A stretch of DNA of 45,299 nucleotides from Clostridia bacterium. Lineage in GTDB: Bacteria > Bacillota_A > Clostridia > Oscillospirales > Acutalibacteraceae. Below, one piece after another: positions 19,341-27,597 of the stretch. The stretch is from positions 1-45,299 of the forward strand of contig JAILQN010000275.1 of assembly GCA_024699005.1 (NCBI GenBank), written 5' to 3'. Each line of letters begins with the position of its first letter. Within the stretch, counting starts at the first letter, position 1. Under the pieces are notes generated by a model. The model ran no database searches and had not been told where the DNA came from. It saw only the letters and a list, made by a program, of their open reading frames with translations. The position numbers were made by a program, and so were the translations under genes.

Positions 19341-20726
19341 ATGGATAACAAAAAACCCGTTCGGGAATCAACGGTCACCGTATCCGCCGGTTTTATCATA
19401 ACATTAATATACAGCGCGGCTTTCGGCTTTACGTTGTTTGAGATCTACAACAAGAAACTTGAAGTGCCTCCTCTTCACACCGGAGGCACACTTTCCGTAT
19501 TCATATATATAGCCGAAATCATCTTTTTCATGAATATCATCGGCGCATACAGAATAGATACCAACCGGTTTTTTAATATATTTATATCAAATGTGATCTG
19601 CCTGATAATGGCAAACACGATGGGTTACCTTGAGTTAAGTCTAGTTAACCGAAGTTTTTTGTCAGTTGTACCGATACTTATTCTGACTTGTTTCGATGTA
19701 ATTGCCGCCCTTATCTGGTCCCTTGCAGCGGGAGCGATTTACGATCGGGTCGTACCTGTCAGAGACGCGCTTCTGGTCTACGGGGACAAACTTGCAGAAG
19801 AGACGGTATATAAACTGCTTGAACGAAGCGATCGATACAGAATAACCGAAACTCATAAATATGAAGAGGATGAAAACGGCAGCAATATAGAGGAAGTTGA
19901 AAAGGTCATCAGCCGTTTTTCCACTATAATAATCAGCCGCGTTGACAGTTCTGTAAGAAACGATCTTTTAAAATTCTGTTACAGTCATGATATAGACGTC
20001 ATACTCCCCCCGAGGATATCCGACATCATGATACGCGGAGCAAAAGATCTGAATCAGTTTGATTCCCCGTTCATCAGATGCCGAAACTCATCGCTCTCAA
20101 GCTGGCAGCTGTTTGTCAAAAGACTGTTTGATATCATAGGTTCGCTGTTCGCCATTATTTTGCTTGGGCCGTTAATGTTGATTACAGCTTTATGTATTAA
20201 ACTCTACGACAACGGCAACGTAATGTTCAGACAAAAGCGTGTCACCAGAGACGGCAGAATATTTGATATCTACAAATTCCGTTCCATGGTACCCGACGCC
20301 GAAAAACAGGGCGAACCGCAGAAGGCAACGAACGATGATCCGAGGATCACTCCCATAGGCAAAATCATCCGAAGACTTCGCATAGATGAGCTCCCCCAGT
20401 TTTTCAATATTCTCAAGGGCGATATGTCTCTTGTCGGCCCCCGGCCCGAGAGGATCGAGAACTGCGAGGAATATGAGCGGAAAATACCGGAATTCCACTT
20501 TCGCAACAAAGTTAAGGCAGGCCTGACCGGCTACGCTCAGGTCATGGGTAAATACAACACGACCCCTTACGACAAACTCTTGCTCGATTTGACCTACATA
20601 CAACATTTCTCGTTTTTTCTTGACTTCAAAATACTTATGATGACATTCAAAATAGTATATATGAAGGAGAGCACAGAAGGCTTTAAATCAGAAACCGAAA
20701 CAAATGAAAGGAAGGATCGGAAATGA
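19341..20726 (+). CDS. Polyprenyl-phosphate sugar-1-phosphate transferase (WbaP/CpsE-like)
   Basis: Transfers a sugar-1-phosphate to undecaprenyl phosphate, starting assembly of a capsule, exopolysaccharide or glycan. The 461-residue protein has about four N-terminal membrane helices (within 15-135), a central soluble nucleotide-binding-like domain, a re-entrant or membrane helix at about 263-287, and the catalytic bacterial sugar transferase domain: KRLFDIIGS, YKFRSM, DDPRITPIGK, RIDELPQ, SLVGPRPE (366-370) and KAGLTGYAQV. Its stop overlaps the next start (ATGA). The cognate glycosyltransferases are not adjacent; the GT pair at 5.9-7.9 kb is one possible partner. Confidence 0.9.
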   Translation: MDNKKPVRESTVTVSAGFIITLIYSAAFGFTLFEIYNKKLEVPPLHTGGTLSVFIYIAEIIFFMNIIGAYRIDTNRFFNIFISNVICLIMANTMGYLELSLVNRSFLSVVPILILTCFDVIAALIWSLAAGAIYDRVVPVRDALLVYGDKLAEETVYKLLERSDRYRITETHKYEEDENGSNIEEVEKVISRFSTIIISRVDSSVRNDLLKFCYSHDIDVILPPRISDIMIRGAKDLNQFDSPFIRCRNSSLSSWQLFVKRLFDIIGSLFAIILLGPLMLITALCIKLYDNGNVMFRQKRVTRDGRIFDIYKFRSMVPDAEKQGEPQKATNDDPRITPIGKIIRRLRIDELPQFFNILKGDMSLVGPRPERIENCEEYERKIPEFHFRNKVKAGLTGYAQVMGKYNTTPYDKLLLDLTYIQHFSFFLDFKILMMTFKIVYMKESTEGFKSETETNERKDRK

Positions 20727-21409
20727 AAAAAACACTTGCGGTTATCGCGGTTATGCTGGCGACTGTTATGGCTGTCACATTCTTCGGCTGCGGCAAAAAA
20801 GACAATGAAAACTATTTCGAAGAATTCCCCACTTATGTGGAAGGCGGCGAGATCGAAACCATTGAAATCGATCAGAACCCCACTGCAAAAATCGAATTTT
20901 CGGACGGGCAGAGCATCTCCATCGAGCTTGACTACTACTCTGCGCCCAACGCCGTAGACAACTTTATCGCACTTGCAAAGAAAGGCATTTACGAAGGGAC
21001 TGCGTTCAACACAGCAGTACGCAACGGCGCATTCCTGATGCTTGGCAACCCAGACAACAAACCCGTTTCTCTCGATTATTATCTGCAGGACGAGCCGTCA
21101 GGTTTGGCCACACTGCCGCGCGGCACGGTATGTGCTCTTCCTCAGGGCGTTGGAAACAACAACACAATGTCTAGCTACTTCTTGGTAGTCCTGAAAGACG
21201 TCAGTTTCAAACTTCTGGAGACCTACACTATAATCGGCAACGTAACGGAAGGTATAGAGGCCCTTGACGCCATGGCTTCCACAGAAAACACGACTGATGA
21301 CGTATCTGCGGGAAAATATACAGTATCGGCGCCTGCCATCACAAAAATCACCGTTGACACTCACGGAGACAAATTCCCTGCACCCGTTATCATTCCCAAA
21401 GAAAGCTGA
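20723..21409 (+). CDS. Degenerate cyclophilin-like lipoprotein (probably inactive)
   Basis: A 228-residue predicted lipoprotein (signal peptide ending FFGC, Cys23) with a cyclophilin-type fold inferred from alignment with the next gene: APNAVDNFIALAKKGIYEGT matches the active copy's APNTVANFISLANKGFYNGT. The catalytic stretch FHRVIKGFMMQGG of the active copy is replaced by FNTAVRNGAFLMLGN, so the catalytic Arg and the Gln are gone. Both copies end in a shared ITVDTHG motif. It overlaps the sugar transferase by 4 bases and lies 15 bases before the active copy, consistent with tandem duplication. A binding or chaperone role is possible. Confidence 0.82.
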   Translation: MKKTLAVIAVMLATVMAVTFFGCGKKDNENYFEEFPTYVEGGEIETIEIDQNPTAKIEFSDGQSISIELDYYSAPNAVDNFIALAKKGIYEGTAFNTAVRNGAFLMLGNPDNKPVSLDYYLQDEPSGLATLPRGTVCALPQGVGNNNTMSSYFLVVLKDVSFKLLETYTIIGNVTEGIEALDAMASTENTTDDVSAGKYTVSAPAITKITVDTHGDKFPAPVIIPKES

Positions 21410-21424
21410 AGGAGACACTTTTAA

Positions 21425-22105
21425 ATGAAACGCCTCACATCTACCGTTCTTTCCGTGCTTCTTATATTTGCCGTGCTCTCTTTTGCAGGCTGCGGCAAGG
21501 ATAAAGAAACAAAAGAACCAACCGATAATGAAAAAACATCAAAAGAGGAAAATATGCAGAATACAGACAACACGTCAGGCGGCGCTTTGCCCACTGCCGT
21601 TATCACGCTTGAAAGCGGTGATAAGATAACTCTTGAGCTTTATCCGGACAAAGCTCCGAACACCGTCGCCAACTTTATTTCTCTTGCAAACAAAGGCTTT
21701 TATAACGGTACGATCTTCCACAGGGTCATAAAAGGCTTTATGATGCAGGGCGGCGATCCCGAAGGTACAGGTTACGGCGGTCCCGGATATGCCATCAAAG
21801 GCGAATTCACAAACAACGGATTCAAAAACGACCTGAAGTTTGAACGCGGAACCATAGGTATGGGCAGGTCCAATTTTCCCGATACAGCCGGCAGCCAGTT
21901 CTTTATCTGCCAGGCTGAGTACTCCTACGGCAACGGAAATTATGCTGCATTCGGCAAAGTTACCGACGGTATTGAAGTCGTAGATAAGGTCTGCAATTCC
22001 GAGACGGATTCAAGAGACCGCCCGCTTACTGATGTAATTATCAAATCAATCACCGTCGATACTCACGGCGCGGATTACGGCGAACCTGTCACGATAGCCG
22101 AATAA
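21425..22105 (+). CDS. Cyclophilin-type peptidyl-prolyl isomerase lipoprotein
   Basis: A 226-residue lipoprotein (lipobox SFAGC, Cys23) expected to catalyse proline isomerisation of secreted proteins outside the membrane. After a charged Lys/Glu/Thr-rich linker (about 24-55), the catalytic domain shows IFHRVIKGFMMQGGDPEGTG, GTIGMGRS and SQFFICQ, all the canonical active-site blocks. AAGGAG precedes the start. It forms a tandem pair with the degenerate copy. Confidence 0.94.
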   Translation: MKRLTSTVLSVLLIFAVLSFAGCGKDKETKEPTDNEKTSKEENMQNTDNTSGGALPTAVITLESGDKITLELYPDKAPNTVANFISLANKGFYNGTIFHRVIKGFMMQGGDPEGTGYGGPGYAIKGEFTNNGFKNDLKFERGTIGMGRSNFPDTAGSQFFICQAEYSYGNGNYAAFGKVTDGIEVVDKVCNSETDSRDRPLTDVIIKSITVDTHGADYGEPVTIAE

Positions 22106-22127
22106 TACCGGGATCTTTTCGTTAATC

Positions 22128-22694
22128 ATGAACGTCTACGATTTCGACGATACGATCTATAACGGCGAGAGCGCGTTTGATTTTTTTCTGGATTATATAA
22201 AAATCAATCCGGCTATGATCAGACTTCTTCCCACCGTTATCCGTACTCTAGCCAGCTATAAAGCAGGCAAAATATCAAATGAAGAATTTTTATCCAGATT
22301 CGCGCCGGATGTCAAAAAGTATTACTGCGAATATCCCCACTGGGATGAATTCACCAAAAAATTCTGGGACGAACACATGGGCAAGATCCGTAGCTTTTAT
22401 TTCCGCACCCGCAAACCGGACGATTGCATTGTGACCGCCTCGCCCGATCTGACCGTCAGGGAGATTTCAAAGAGGCTCGGAGTTCACAACTACGTCTGCT
22501 CTATAGTCAACGGCAGCGGCGAAATAGAGCGCCTTTGCATGCGCGAGAAAAAGGAACAGTATTTCCGGGAGTCATTCCCGGACGCTGTTATCGAAGATTT
22601 TTACACTGATTCAATAGAAAATGACGGTTTCTTCGCTAACAGTGCGCAACGTGTTTTTTTAGTTCGAGGAAACGACATCAGTCGTATCAGCTGA
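22128..22694 (+). CDS. HAD-superfamily phosphatase
   Basis: A 188-residue soluble hydrolase that probably removes phosphate from a small molecule. HAD motifs are visible: DFDDT at 5-9 (nucleophile Asp5, general acid Asp7), VTASP (Ser105), a Lys near 141, and FYTDSIEND (Asp161, Asp166). The helical insert after motif I suggests the SerB-like HAD-IB group. No clear ribosome site precedes the ATG, and it starts 22 bases after the isomerase gene, so it is probably the last gene of the run. Substrate unknown. Confidence 0.85.
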   Translation: MNVYDFDDTIYNGESAFDFFLDYIKINPAMIRLLPTVIRTLASYKAGKISNEEFLSRFAPDVKKYYCEYPHWDEFTKKFWDEHMGKIRSFYFRTRKPDDCIVTASPDLTVREISKRLGVHNYVCSIVNGSGEIERLCMREKKEQYFRESFPDAVIEDFYTDSIENDGFFANSAQRVFLVRGNDISRIS

Positions 22695-22703
22695 AATTTC
22701 ACC

Positions 22704-22740
22704 AAAACAGTGCGGATACACAATCTGCACTGTTTTTTAT
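22704..22740 (+). terminator. Intrinsic terminator after the HAD gene
   Basis: Stem AAAACAGTGC (22704-22713) with GCACTGTTTT (22727-22736), extendable inward by four pairs including one G-T, with a 5-base loop, followed by T-rich sequence. It ends the long plus-strand run. Confidence 0.9.
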
Positions 22741-22747
22741 TATGGGA

Positions 22748-22777
22748 TTGACAAGAGCAACACTGACTTACTATAAT
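22748..22777 (+). promoter_or_regulatory. Sigma-A promoter for the phosphodiesterase paralogue
   Basis: TTGACA, 18-base spacer, TATAAT, 67 bases before ATG 22845. It directly follows the terminator of the previous unit. Confidence 0.82.
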
Positions 22778-22844
22778 ATACAAAACTCCGGCAACACCCA
22801 TGTTTTTATGTCTCTGACTTCATTTATAATAAAGGAGCATACAA

Positions 22845-24200
22845 ATGGAAAAAACAAATAAAATACGATTTTTATCGCTGATTTCTTCCGTTCTGCTGTT
22901 TATTACCGCCTGTGTCTATCCAACAGTTTTTATAAAATGGATCATTCCGTTATACGCTGTTTGCATCATAGCATACGCCGCAGCTGCGTTCCTTCTGTCT
23001 TATTCTCTCTTCATGGCTAAAGACAAAGATAAACTTCTGATGCGTTCGATCATAGCTACCGCTGTTTTTGTCGCGGTTCTGATGATTATAACGCCGCTTG
23101 TCAACAACGTGATATTCGGAGCGGTTGCTCCATGGGGCAGCGTACTTGTCAACACTGCGCTTATATTTTGTTTCTGGCTTATAATGCTCCGGAAGATCCG
23201 CAAGCAGACCGGAGAAAACTTTTTTGTGAAGCCACTGTTATGTGTTTTGCTGGCTGTTATCGCTCTGCCTGTATGCATAATCACCACGGTGCCAAACATG
23301 AAAGCAACAGGCTTTATAATCCTGGATACCGTCAGAAACTATGAAAACAGGATGGATGCCATCGATATCTATGAGAACACAATGGAAACGGCTCTGCCCC
23401 AGACAGAGGTATATGATATTATCATAAACCACTTAAAGGCCCCTCTTCCGGAAGGGAAAACCGAGAAGAAAGTCCTGGTACTCGGATGGGACGGATGCCG
23501 TGCCGACGCCATGTGCCTGACCGAAGACCGACAGGCCGTCGATGCCCTGCTTGCAGACGGCGGCAAAGCCTATATAGCTTACTGCGGCGGAGCAAATCAC
23601 CCCGCTCCGATCACGCAGGTCACAGCGACCATCGAGGGCTGGACTACCATGTTTACCGGACGCTGGAGCGACGGACACGGCATCACCGGCTTTGATGATA
23701 TAAACACCTCTCAGCTGCATACGTTCTTTACTACAGCTATAGAAGACGGCCTTATCGATTCCAGCGCTTTCTGCTTCTCATGGTCAGGTCATCTGACTAC
23801 ATACGCTGAAGAAATGGAATATGACAAGCAGAACAATATAAACGTCGCATGGAACTTCAGCGAAGGCGAAGAAGGAGGCGAAGGAGACGACGGTACCTTT
23901 AAAAAAGCACTTGAAGAACTTCAGAAACCCGATTGTGCAGATCTGTTATTTACAATCTTCGAGTACTGCGATTATTACGGTCACACTTATGGCTTCTGGG
24001 AAGAAACTCCTGAATATATCGAAGCCTTCCGTCTGTCAAACGACACCGGCGTTAAACTGATTAACGCGGTCAAAGCTCGTCCCACATACGATACCGAAGA
24101 CTGGCTCATCCTGATCTCATCAGATCACGGCGGATATGTTCGCGGTCACGGAGGAGATACGCTGATGGAACGAATGATGTTCATTGTATCAAACAAATAA
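22845..24200 (+). CDS. Membrane-anchored alkaline-phosphatase-superfamily phosphodiesterase
   Basis: A 451-residue protein with about four to five N-terminal membrane helices (within 8-150), then an extracytoplasmic catalytic domain. Metal and catalytic residues can be aligned with nucleotide pyrophosphatase/phosphodiesterases: WDGCRAD (Asp216), ATIEGWTTMFTG (Thr262 as candidate nucleophile), EYCDYYGH (Asp376, His380), SSDHGG (Asp427, His428) and RGHGG (His435). An acidic Gly/Glu insert lies near 340-350. AAGGAG precedes the ATG, with its own promoter and terminator, so it is monocistronic. It is the intact paralogue of the frameshifted gene at 3.0-4.0 kb. Natural substrate is unknown; a phospholipid head group, teichoic-acid-like polymer or nucleotide are all possible. 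Confidence 0.8.
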   Translation: MEKTNKIRFLSLISSVLLFITACVYPTVFIKWIIPLYAVCIIAYAAAAFLLSYSLFMAKDKDKLLMRSIIATAVFVAVLMIITPLVNNVIFGAVAPWGSVLVNTALIFCFWLIMLRKIRKQTGENFFVKPLLCVLLAVIALPVCIITTVPNMKATGFIILDTVRNYENRMDAIDIYENTMETALPQTEVYDIIINHLKAPLPEGKTEKKVLVLGWDGCRADAMCLTEDRQAVDALLADGGKAYIAYCGGANHPAPITQVTATIEGWTTMFTGRWSDGHGITGFDDINTSQLHTFFTTAIEDGLIDSSAFCFSWSGHLTTYAEEMEYDKQNNINVAWNFSEGEEGGEGDDGTFKKALEELQKPDCADLLFTIFEYCDYYGHTYGFWEETPEYIEAFRLSNDTGVKLINAVKARPTYDTEDWLILISSDHGGYVRGHGGDTLMERMMFIVSNK

Positions 24201-24217
24201 TCTTTTACAATAATAAC

Positions 24218-24249
24218 AGACCGGGGACACACATGATCCCCGATCTTTT
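24218..24249. terminator. Bidirectional terminator between convergent genes
   Basis: Stem CGGGGA (24222-24227) with TCCCCG (24237-24242), extended by AGA/TCT outside one mismatch, followed by TTTT on the plus strand. It separates the phosphodiesterase (ends 24200) from the CAP-PASTA gene (ends 24265). Confidence 0.75.
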
Positions 24250-24264
24250 AAATGATTCTTTTAA

Positions 24265-25644
24265 TTATTTCTTTACAAAAGATGTCTGGATCTTCGCAGA
24301 GAATCTTAAAATCTGTCTTGCATCCTCAGCCAGAACTTTATCGTCTTCATCAACATCTGCAGCCCATATCTGACTTTCGGTTAGCTGATCAAGATTTGCG
24401 GAAGCGCGCAGTGCGAGTCTGGCGTCATCTGCAAGAACGCTGCCATCTTCCGTTACGTCTCCTTTTATGCCCTTATCTGCTTTTGCATAGTATACGGTTA
24501 CAGTTGAACCATACGGAAGACGGGTACCGGGCGCCGGATCTGTCTTTATTACTTTACCTGCTCCCACCGAAGAATCAGCAATGCCCTCCGTTTTGACCTT
24601 AAACCCCATTTTTTCAAGTTTGGCCCTTACATCATTAAGAGATTCGGTTTTCTTGACTTCAGGAACAACCACCGTTGTATCTTCAGGCTTCGATTCTTCG
24701 GCATAATATATAGTTACTGTAGAACCATACGGAAGGCGTGTGCCGGGCGCCGGATCTGTCTTTATAACTTTTCCGGCTCCGACTGAAGAATCAGCAACGC
24801 CCTCTGTTTTGACATTAAAACCAAGTTTTTTAAGTCTGTCCTTTACATCATTCAGAGATTCATTTTTAACTACTTCAGGAACAGCCACCGTAGTATCTTC
24901 TGTTATGGAATCAATATAATCATTTACAAGCTTCGTATATTCATCCACGGAAAACGCTTTATCATCCGGATATCCCGTGGCTGTCAGTATACAGCAGCAC
25001 CAGCCGTTTTTGTTGAGATCAGTGTACATCGATACTGCGGCGCCTGCCAGATCATAATCGTGAGCGTTCTTATATGATTTTGAATCAACGTAAAGATTGA
25101 TATAATGCCCTGCGGCGTTATATTTACCTTGATTGAAGTAATCCTTTTCCGGAACTACAGGATGGTTATACCACATGAAAGCCGGATCAGGAAGCCCCCA
25201 TGCAAGGCATTCCGCAACGACTCTGTACCCTTTCTCATAATTGTTCGCGTGGCCGCGAACATAAGAAGAATAATTACAGTTTACAATGGCGTTTGCCATA
25301 AGACGATGTGTGACTTTTAATTCCGGCAGATTTCGGTTTTCAAGCTTTGCTTCTTTCGCACGATAAGTGTTTACATCGCGTATTACCTGAACAGCGTTGG
25401 CAAGATTATTCAGATTCGTCGCATCCAACTTATTACCGAGTTTGGTTTTTTTCATTTTATCGGCTTTTATGATATCAACAGCCTCTTTAGCGCCGACTGA
25501 TTCAAAGAAATCGATAACGGTATGCTTATCAGTATCAGGTACAGACGTGCACGGATCTATAACGGCAAATGAGTATATCATACCCACAATCGAGAATAGA
25601 AGAGTGACGCAAAGTATGAATGAAAGAATTTTAATTGTTTTCAT
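24265..25644 (-). CDS. Secreted CAP-like domain protein with two PASTA repeats and a dockerin-like end
   Basis: A 459-residue exported protein. Order: N-terminal signal or anchor helix (about 5-27); a CAP/SCP-like domain (about 88-225) with VNTYRAKE, His/Glu positions (GHANNYEKGY, AECLAWG) and GHYINLY, resembling the CAP GHYTQ motif; two PASTA repeats (251-316 and 322-387) that are nearly identical; and a C-terminal segment (394-455) with paired GDVTEDGSV...DDAR and ADVDEDDKV...EDAR repeats, the calcium-loop pattern of type I dockerins. AGGAGA precedes the ATG, 13 bases after the lipase stop. PASTA modules usually bind cell-wall fragments and dockerins bind cohesins, so attachment to wall or a surface complex is plausible. 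The combination is unusual; function unknown. Confidence 0.8.
   Translation of the reverse strand: MKTIKILSFILCVTLLFSIVGMIYSFAVIDPCTSVPDTDKHTVIDFFESVGAKEAVDIIKADKMKKTKLGNKLDATNLNNLANAVQVIRDVNTYRAKEAKLENRNLPELKVTHRLMANAIVNCNYSSYVRGHANNYEKGYRVVAECLAWGLPDPAFMWYNHPVVPEKDYFNQGKYNAAGHYINLYVDSKSYKNAHDYDLAGAAVSMYTDLNKNGWCCCILTATGYPDDKAFSVDEYTKLVNDYIDSITEDTTVAVPEVVKNESLNDVKDRLKKLGFNVKTEGVADSSVGAGKVIKTDPAPGTRLPYGSTVTIYYAEESKPEDTTVVVPEVKKTESLNDVRAKLEKMGFKVKTEGIADSSVGAGKVIKTDPAPGTRLPYGSTVTVYYAKADKGIKGDVTEDGSVLADDARLALRASANLDQLTESQIWAADVDEDDKVLAEDARQILRFSAKIQTSFVKK
24484..24894 (-). repeat. Tandem PASTA-coding repeat
   Basis: Two units of about 200 bases (24697-24894 and 24484-24681) inside the CAP-PASTA gene, joined by a short Glu/Pro/Asp-rich linker. 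At protein level both contain the stretch ADSSVGAGKVIKTDPAPGTR unchanged, and DNA identity is high over the same stretch with mostly third-position changes, pointing to a recent duplication or conversion. Confidence 0.85.
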
Positions 25645-25657
25645 ATATTTCTCTCTC

Positions 25658-27127
25658 CTATGAAAAAAGTCTATAATTATAATTATCGGTCATTATCATA
25701 AACTGCGGATACTCCGAGAATGTATCAACTGTCGGTTGTCCGTCGAAAGAGATAAGCCGGCACAGAAAATCTCCCGAATCCGAACCGTCTACAAAGTCTA
25801 CGTGACTGCCGTTTCTTACAGCCCAGGTATACTCCGGAAACAACACATCCGAAAGGTCTATACATCTGTCAGGTGAAAGCCTGTCCGGATCATTGGCCGT
25901 ATAATCATTTCCAAGATCAGAGCCTACGGCGGAAACAGCAGCGCCGCCGAGCATCCAGCGGGAATCAAGGACACCGTCGCCCTGAAGAATACCGCTCTCG
26001 TAAAGCGGAACATTAGCTATATTATAACCTGCAACAACACATACGACGACTCCGTTTTCCGGAAGAGACCTGATAAAACTTTTTGATCGGGACATGATTC
26101 CCATAAGTTTGTCGGTCTTTTCTATAAGCCCGGCATGTTCCTCTTTAAGCTCATCCGTGGGGTACATAAACTCAAGAGCTTCTGCATATTTCTCCGGTTG
26201 AACGTTCATCCAGAAAGCAGGCATATTTGCAAAACTGCGACGGAAATAATCGTAGAGTATACTAAGATTTTCCTCTTTCAGAAGTCCTGATGCAAATTTT
26301 TCAACAAGCCTTATTATCCCGGTATACTTAAGCGTTTTTGCCAGAAATGCAGATCCTGTCAGTTTGACAACATAATTATAAAGCATTTCCGAAGTGATTG
26401 CCGCTCTTCCGGTAAAAAGGTCTGTTGCGACGTCAGTACCGCAAAATGTGGAGGACAGGAAAAGAACCTTTGCAAGGCTTCCGCAACCGTATTCGTCAAT
26501 GTAAGCATCGGTAACAACGCCGCCCATAGAGCAGTTGAGCATTATGACCTTGTCGGCATCGTGATCCGCTTTGGCGCGTTCTACAAGTTGATGCAGTTTA
26601 TCTGCCGTATCACGGTGGTCAAGCCGCCAGTCATATTGAAAATAATAGCAGTTTTCAGCCCCGAATGTGTTTACACAGGAGAGCAGTATCCCGCGTTCGT
26701 GATAATTACGATCATAGCAGAGATCTATCAGCTCCGGATAGTTTGACACGGCAAGCGGATATTCCGGCACTGCAACGTCATACACCGAATTGCCGTCATT
26801 ATCACAGTACATTTTCTCCATGATGGAGTCGCAGTAATCTACGGCATTATGCATTAAAGAAGGATATAAACCGCCGTATTCATATGTATCGCAGCACGAT
26901 TTGAAAAGAGTTTTCAGAACGCCTCCGACGGTCACGCCCGCCATACAGTTTTCCTGTTCGTCGGTACCCAAATTAACCCAAAGTCCGTGAAACTCCATCC
27001 CCCGGACGATAACGATCGGATAAGGCGGAGTTACAGTTTCGCAATCGGCAGCCCCGGTTATAATCCCGGTGCCGACCATAGTGATAGCAAGCGATAGAAG
27101 TAAAGAAATCAGCCGCTTTTTGAACAT
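25658..27127 (-). CDS. Secreted LCAT-like lipase/acyltransferase
   Basis: A 489-residue alpha/beta hydrolase with a signal peptide (about 1-26). The pattern fits the lecithin:cholesterol acyltransferase-like group: PIVIVRGMEFHGLW near the N-terminus (oxyanion region), YDWRLDHRDTADKL before the nucleophile, NCSMGG (Ser200, in place of the commoner GHSLGG elbow), and NGSHVDF near the C-terminus for the catalytic His. It contains many Cys, several paired (CC), so disulfides are possible. It starts 3 bases after the P-loop gene's stop and precedes the CAP-PASTA gene by 13 bases, so the three are one unit. Substrate is unknown: lipid or ester of a polymer. Confidence 0.78.
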   Translation of the reverse strand: MFKKRLISLLLSLAITMVGTGIITGAADCETVTPPYPIVIVRGMEFHGLWVNLGTDEQENCMAGVTVGGVLKTLFKSCCDTYEYGGLYPSLMHNAVDYCDSIMEKMYCDNDGNSVYDVAVPEYPLAVSNYPELIDLCYDRNYHERGILLSCVNTFGAENCYYFQYDWRLDHRDTADKLHQLVERAKADHDADKVIMLNCSMGGVVTDAYIDEYGCGSLAKVLFLSSTFCGTDVATDLFTGRAAITSEMLYNYVVKLTGSAFLAKTLKYTGIIRLVEKFASGLLKEENLSILYDYFRRSFANMPAFWMNVQPEKYAEALEFMYPTDELKEEHAGLIEKTDKLMGIMSRSKSFIRSLPENGVVVCVVAGYNIANVPLYESGILQGDGVLDSRWMLGGAAVSAVGSDLGNDYTANDPDRLSPDRCIDLSDVLFPEYTWAVRNGSHVDFVDGSDSGDFLCRLISFDGQPTVDTFSEYPQFMIMTDNYNYRLFS

Positions 27128-27130
27128 AAT

Positions 27131-27547
27131 TCAGATCACAGTCACATATTCCAGCGCTCTTGCCGGAATACTATCGATGTCAGTCGAGGCGGTAAAAACA
27201 AAACGCACGTCGGACATTTCGCTGAAAGCGCTGAGCCGCCCGAGAAAATCGGCAAAAGCTTCATATTCACGGGGGCATATACGGAAAGTCGCGTCAACAA
27301 GTATGTCGGTTACGTCATGATTTCCAGCCCAAAGTCCTACAAGCAAAGCAAACAGCTCATCATAACCGGAAACGCCGTATTTATCGGTTGAGACAAGTCT
27401 CGCCTTATAACTTATTTCATGTCTGAGAGCTTCGCCTTTTTCAACGCATACCACATAACCTTTTGACGTGGCAAGCGCCTGTTCAACACAGGCCAAAAGC
27501 TTTTTAGTCTTTCCGCTGCCTTTAGACCCGACAATTAAAGATATCAT
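27131..27547 (-). CDS. Conserved small P-loop ATPase of unknown function
   Basis: A 138-residue soluble protein with Walker A GSKGSGKT directly after the first strand (MISLIVG), and a candidate Walker B strand DILVDAT near residue 78. Most of the protein is a minimal RecA/P-loop core, with no other domain. The frame opens at GTG 27559, but that codon overlaps the ribosome site AAGGAG, so I prefer ATG 27547. I know similar uncharacterised proteins from Clostridia, but cannot assign a role. It lies 50 bases after pgi and 3 bases before the lipase gene. Confidence 0.75.
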   Translation of the reverse strand: MISLIVGSKGSGKTKKLLACVEQALATSKGYVVCVEKGEALRHEISYKARLVSTDKYGVSGYDELFALLVGLWAGNHDVTDILVDATFRICPREYEAFADFLGRLSAFSEMSDVRFVFTASTDIDSIPARALEYVTVI

Positions 27548-27597
27548 ATTTGAATCCACTCCTTTTTATATACATCGTGAAGATCAGTGTAATTTCT

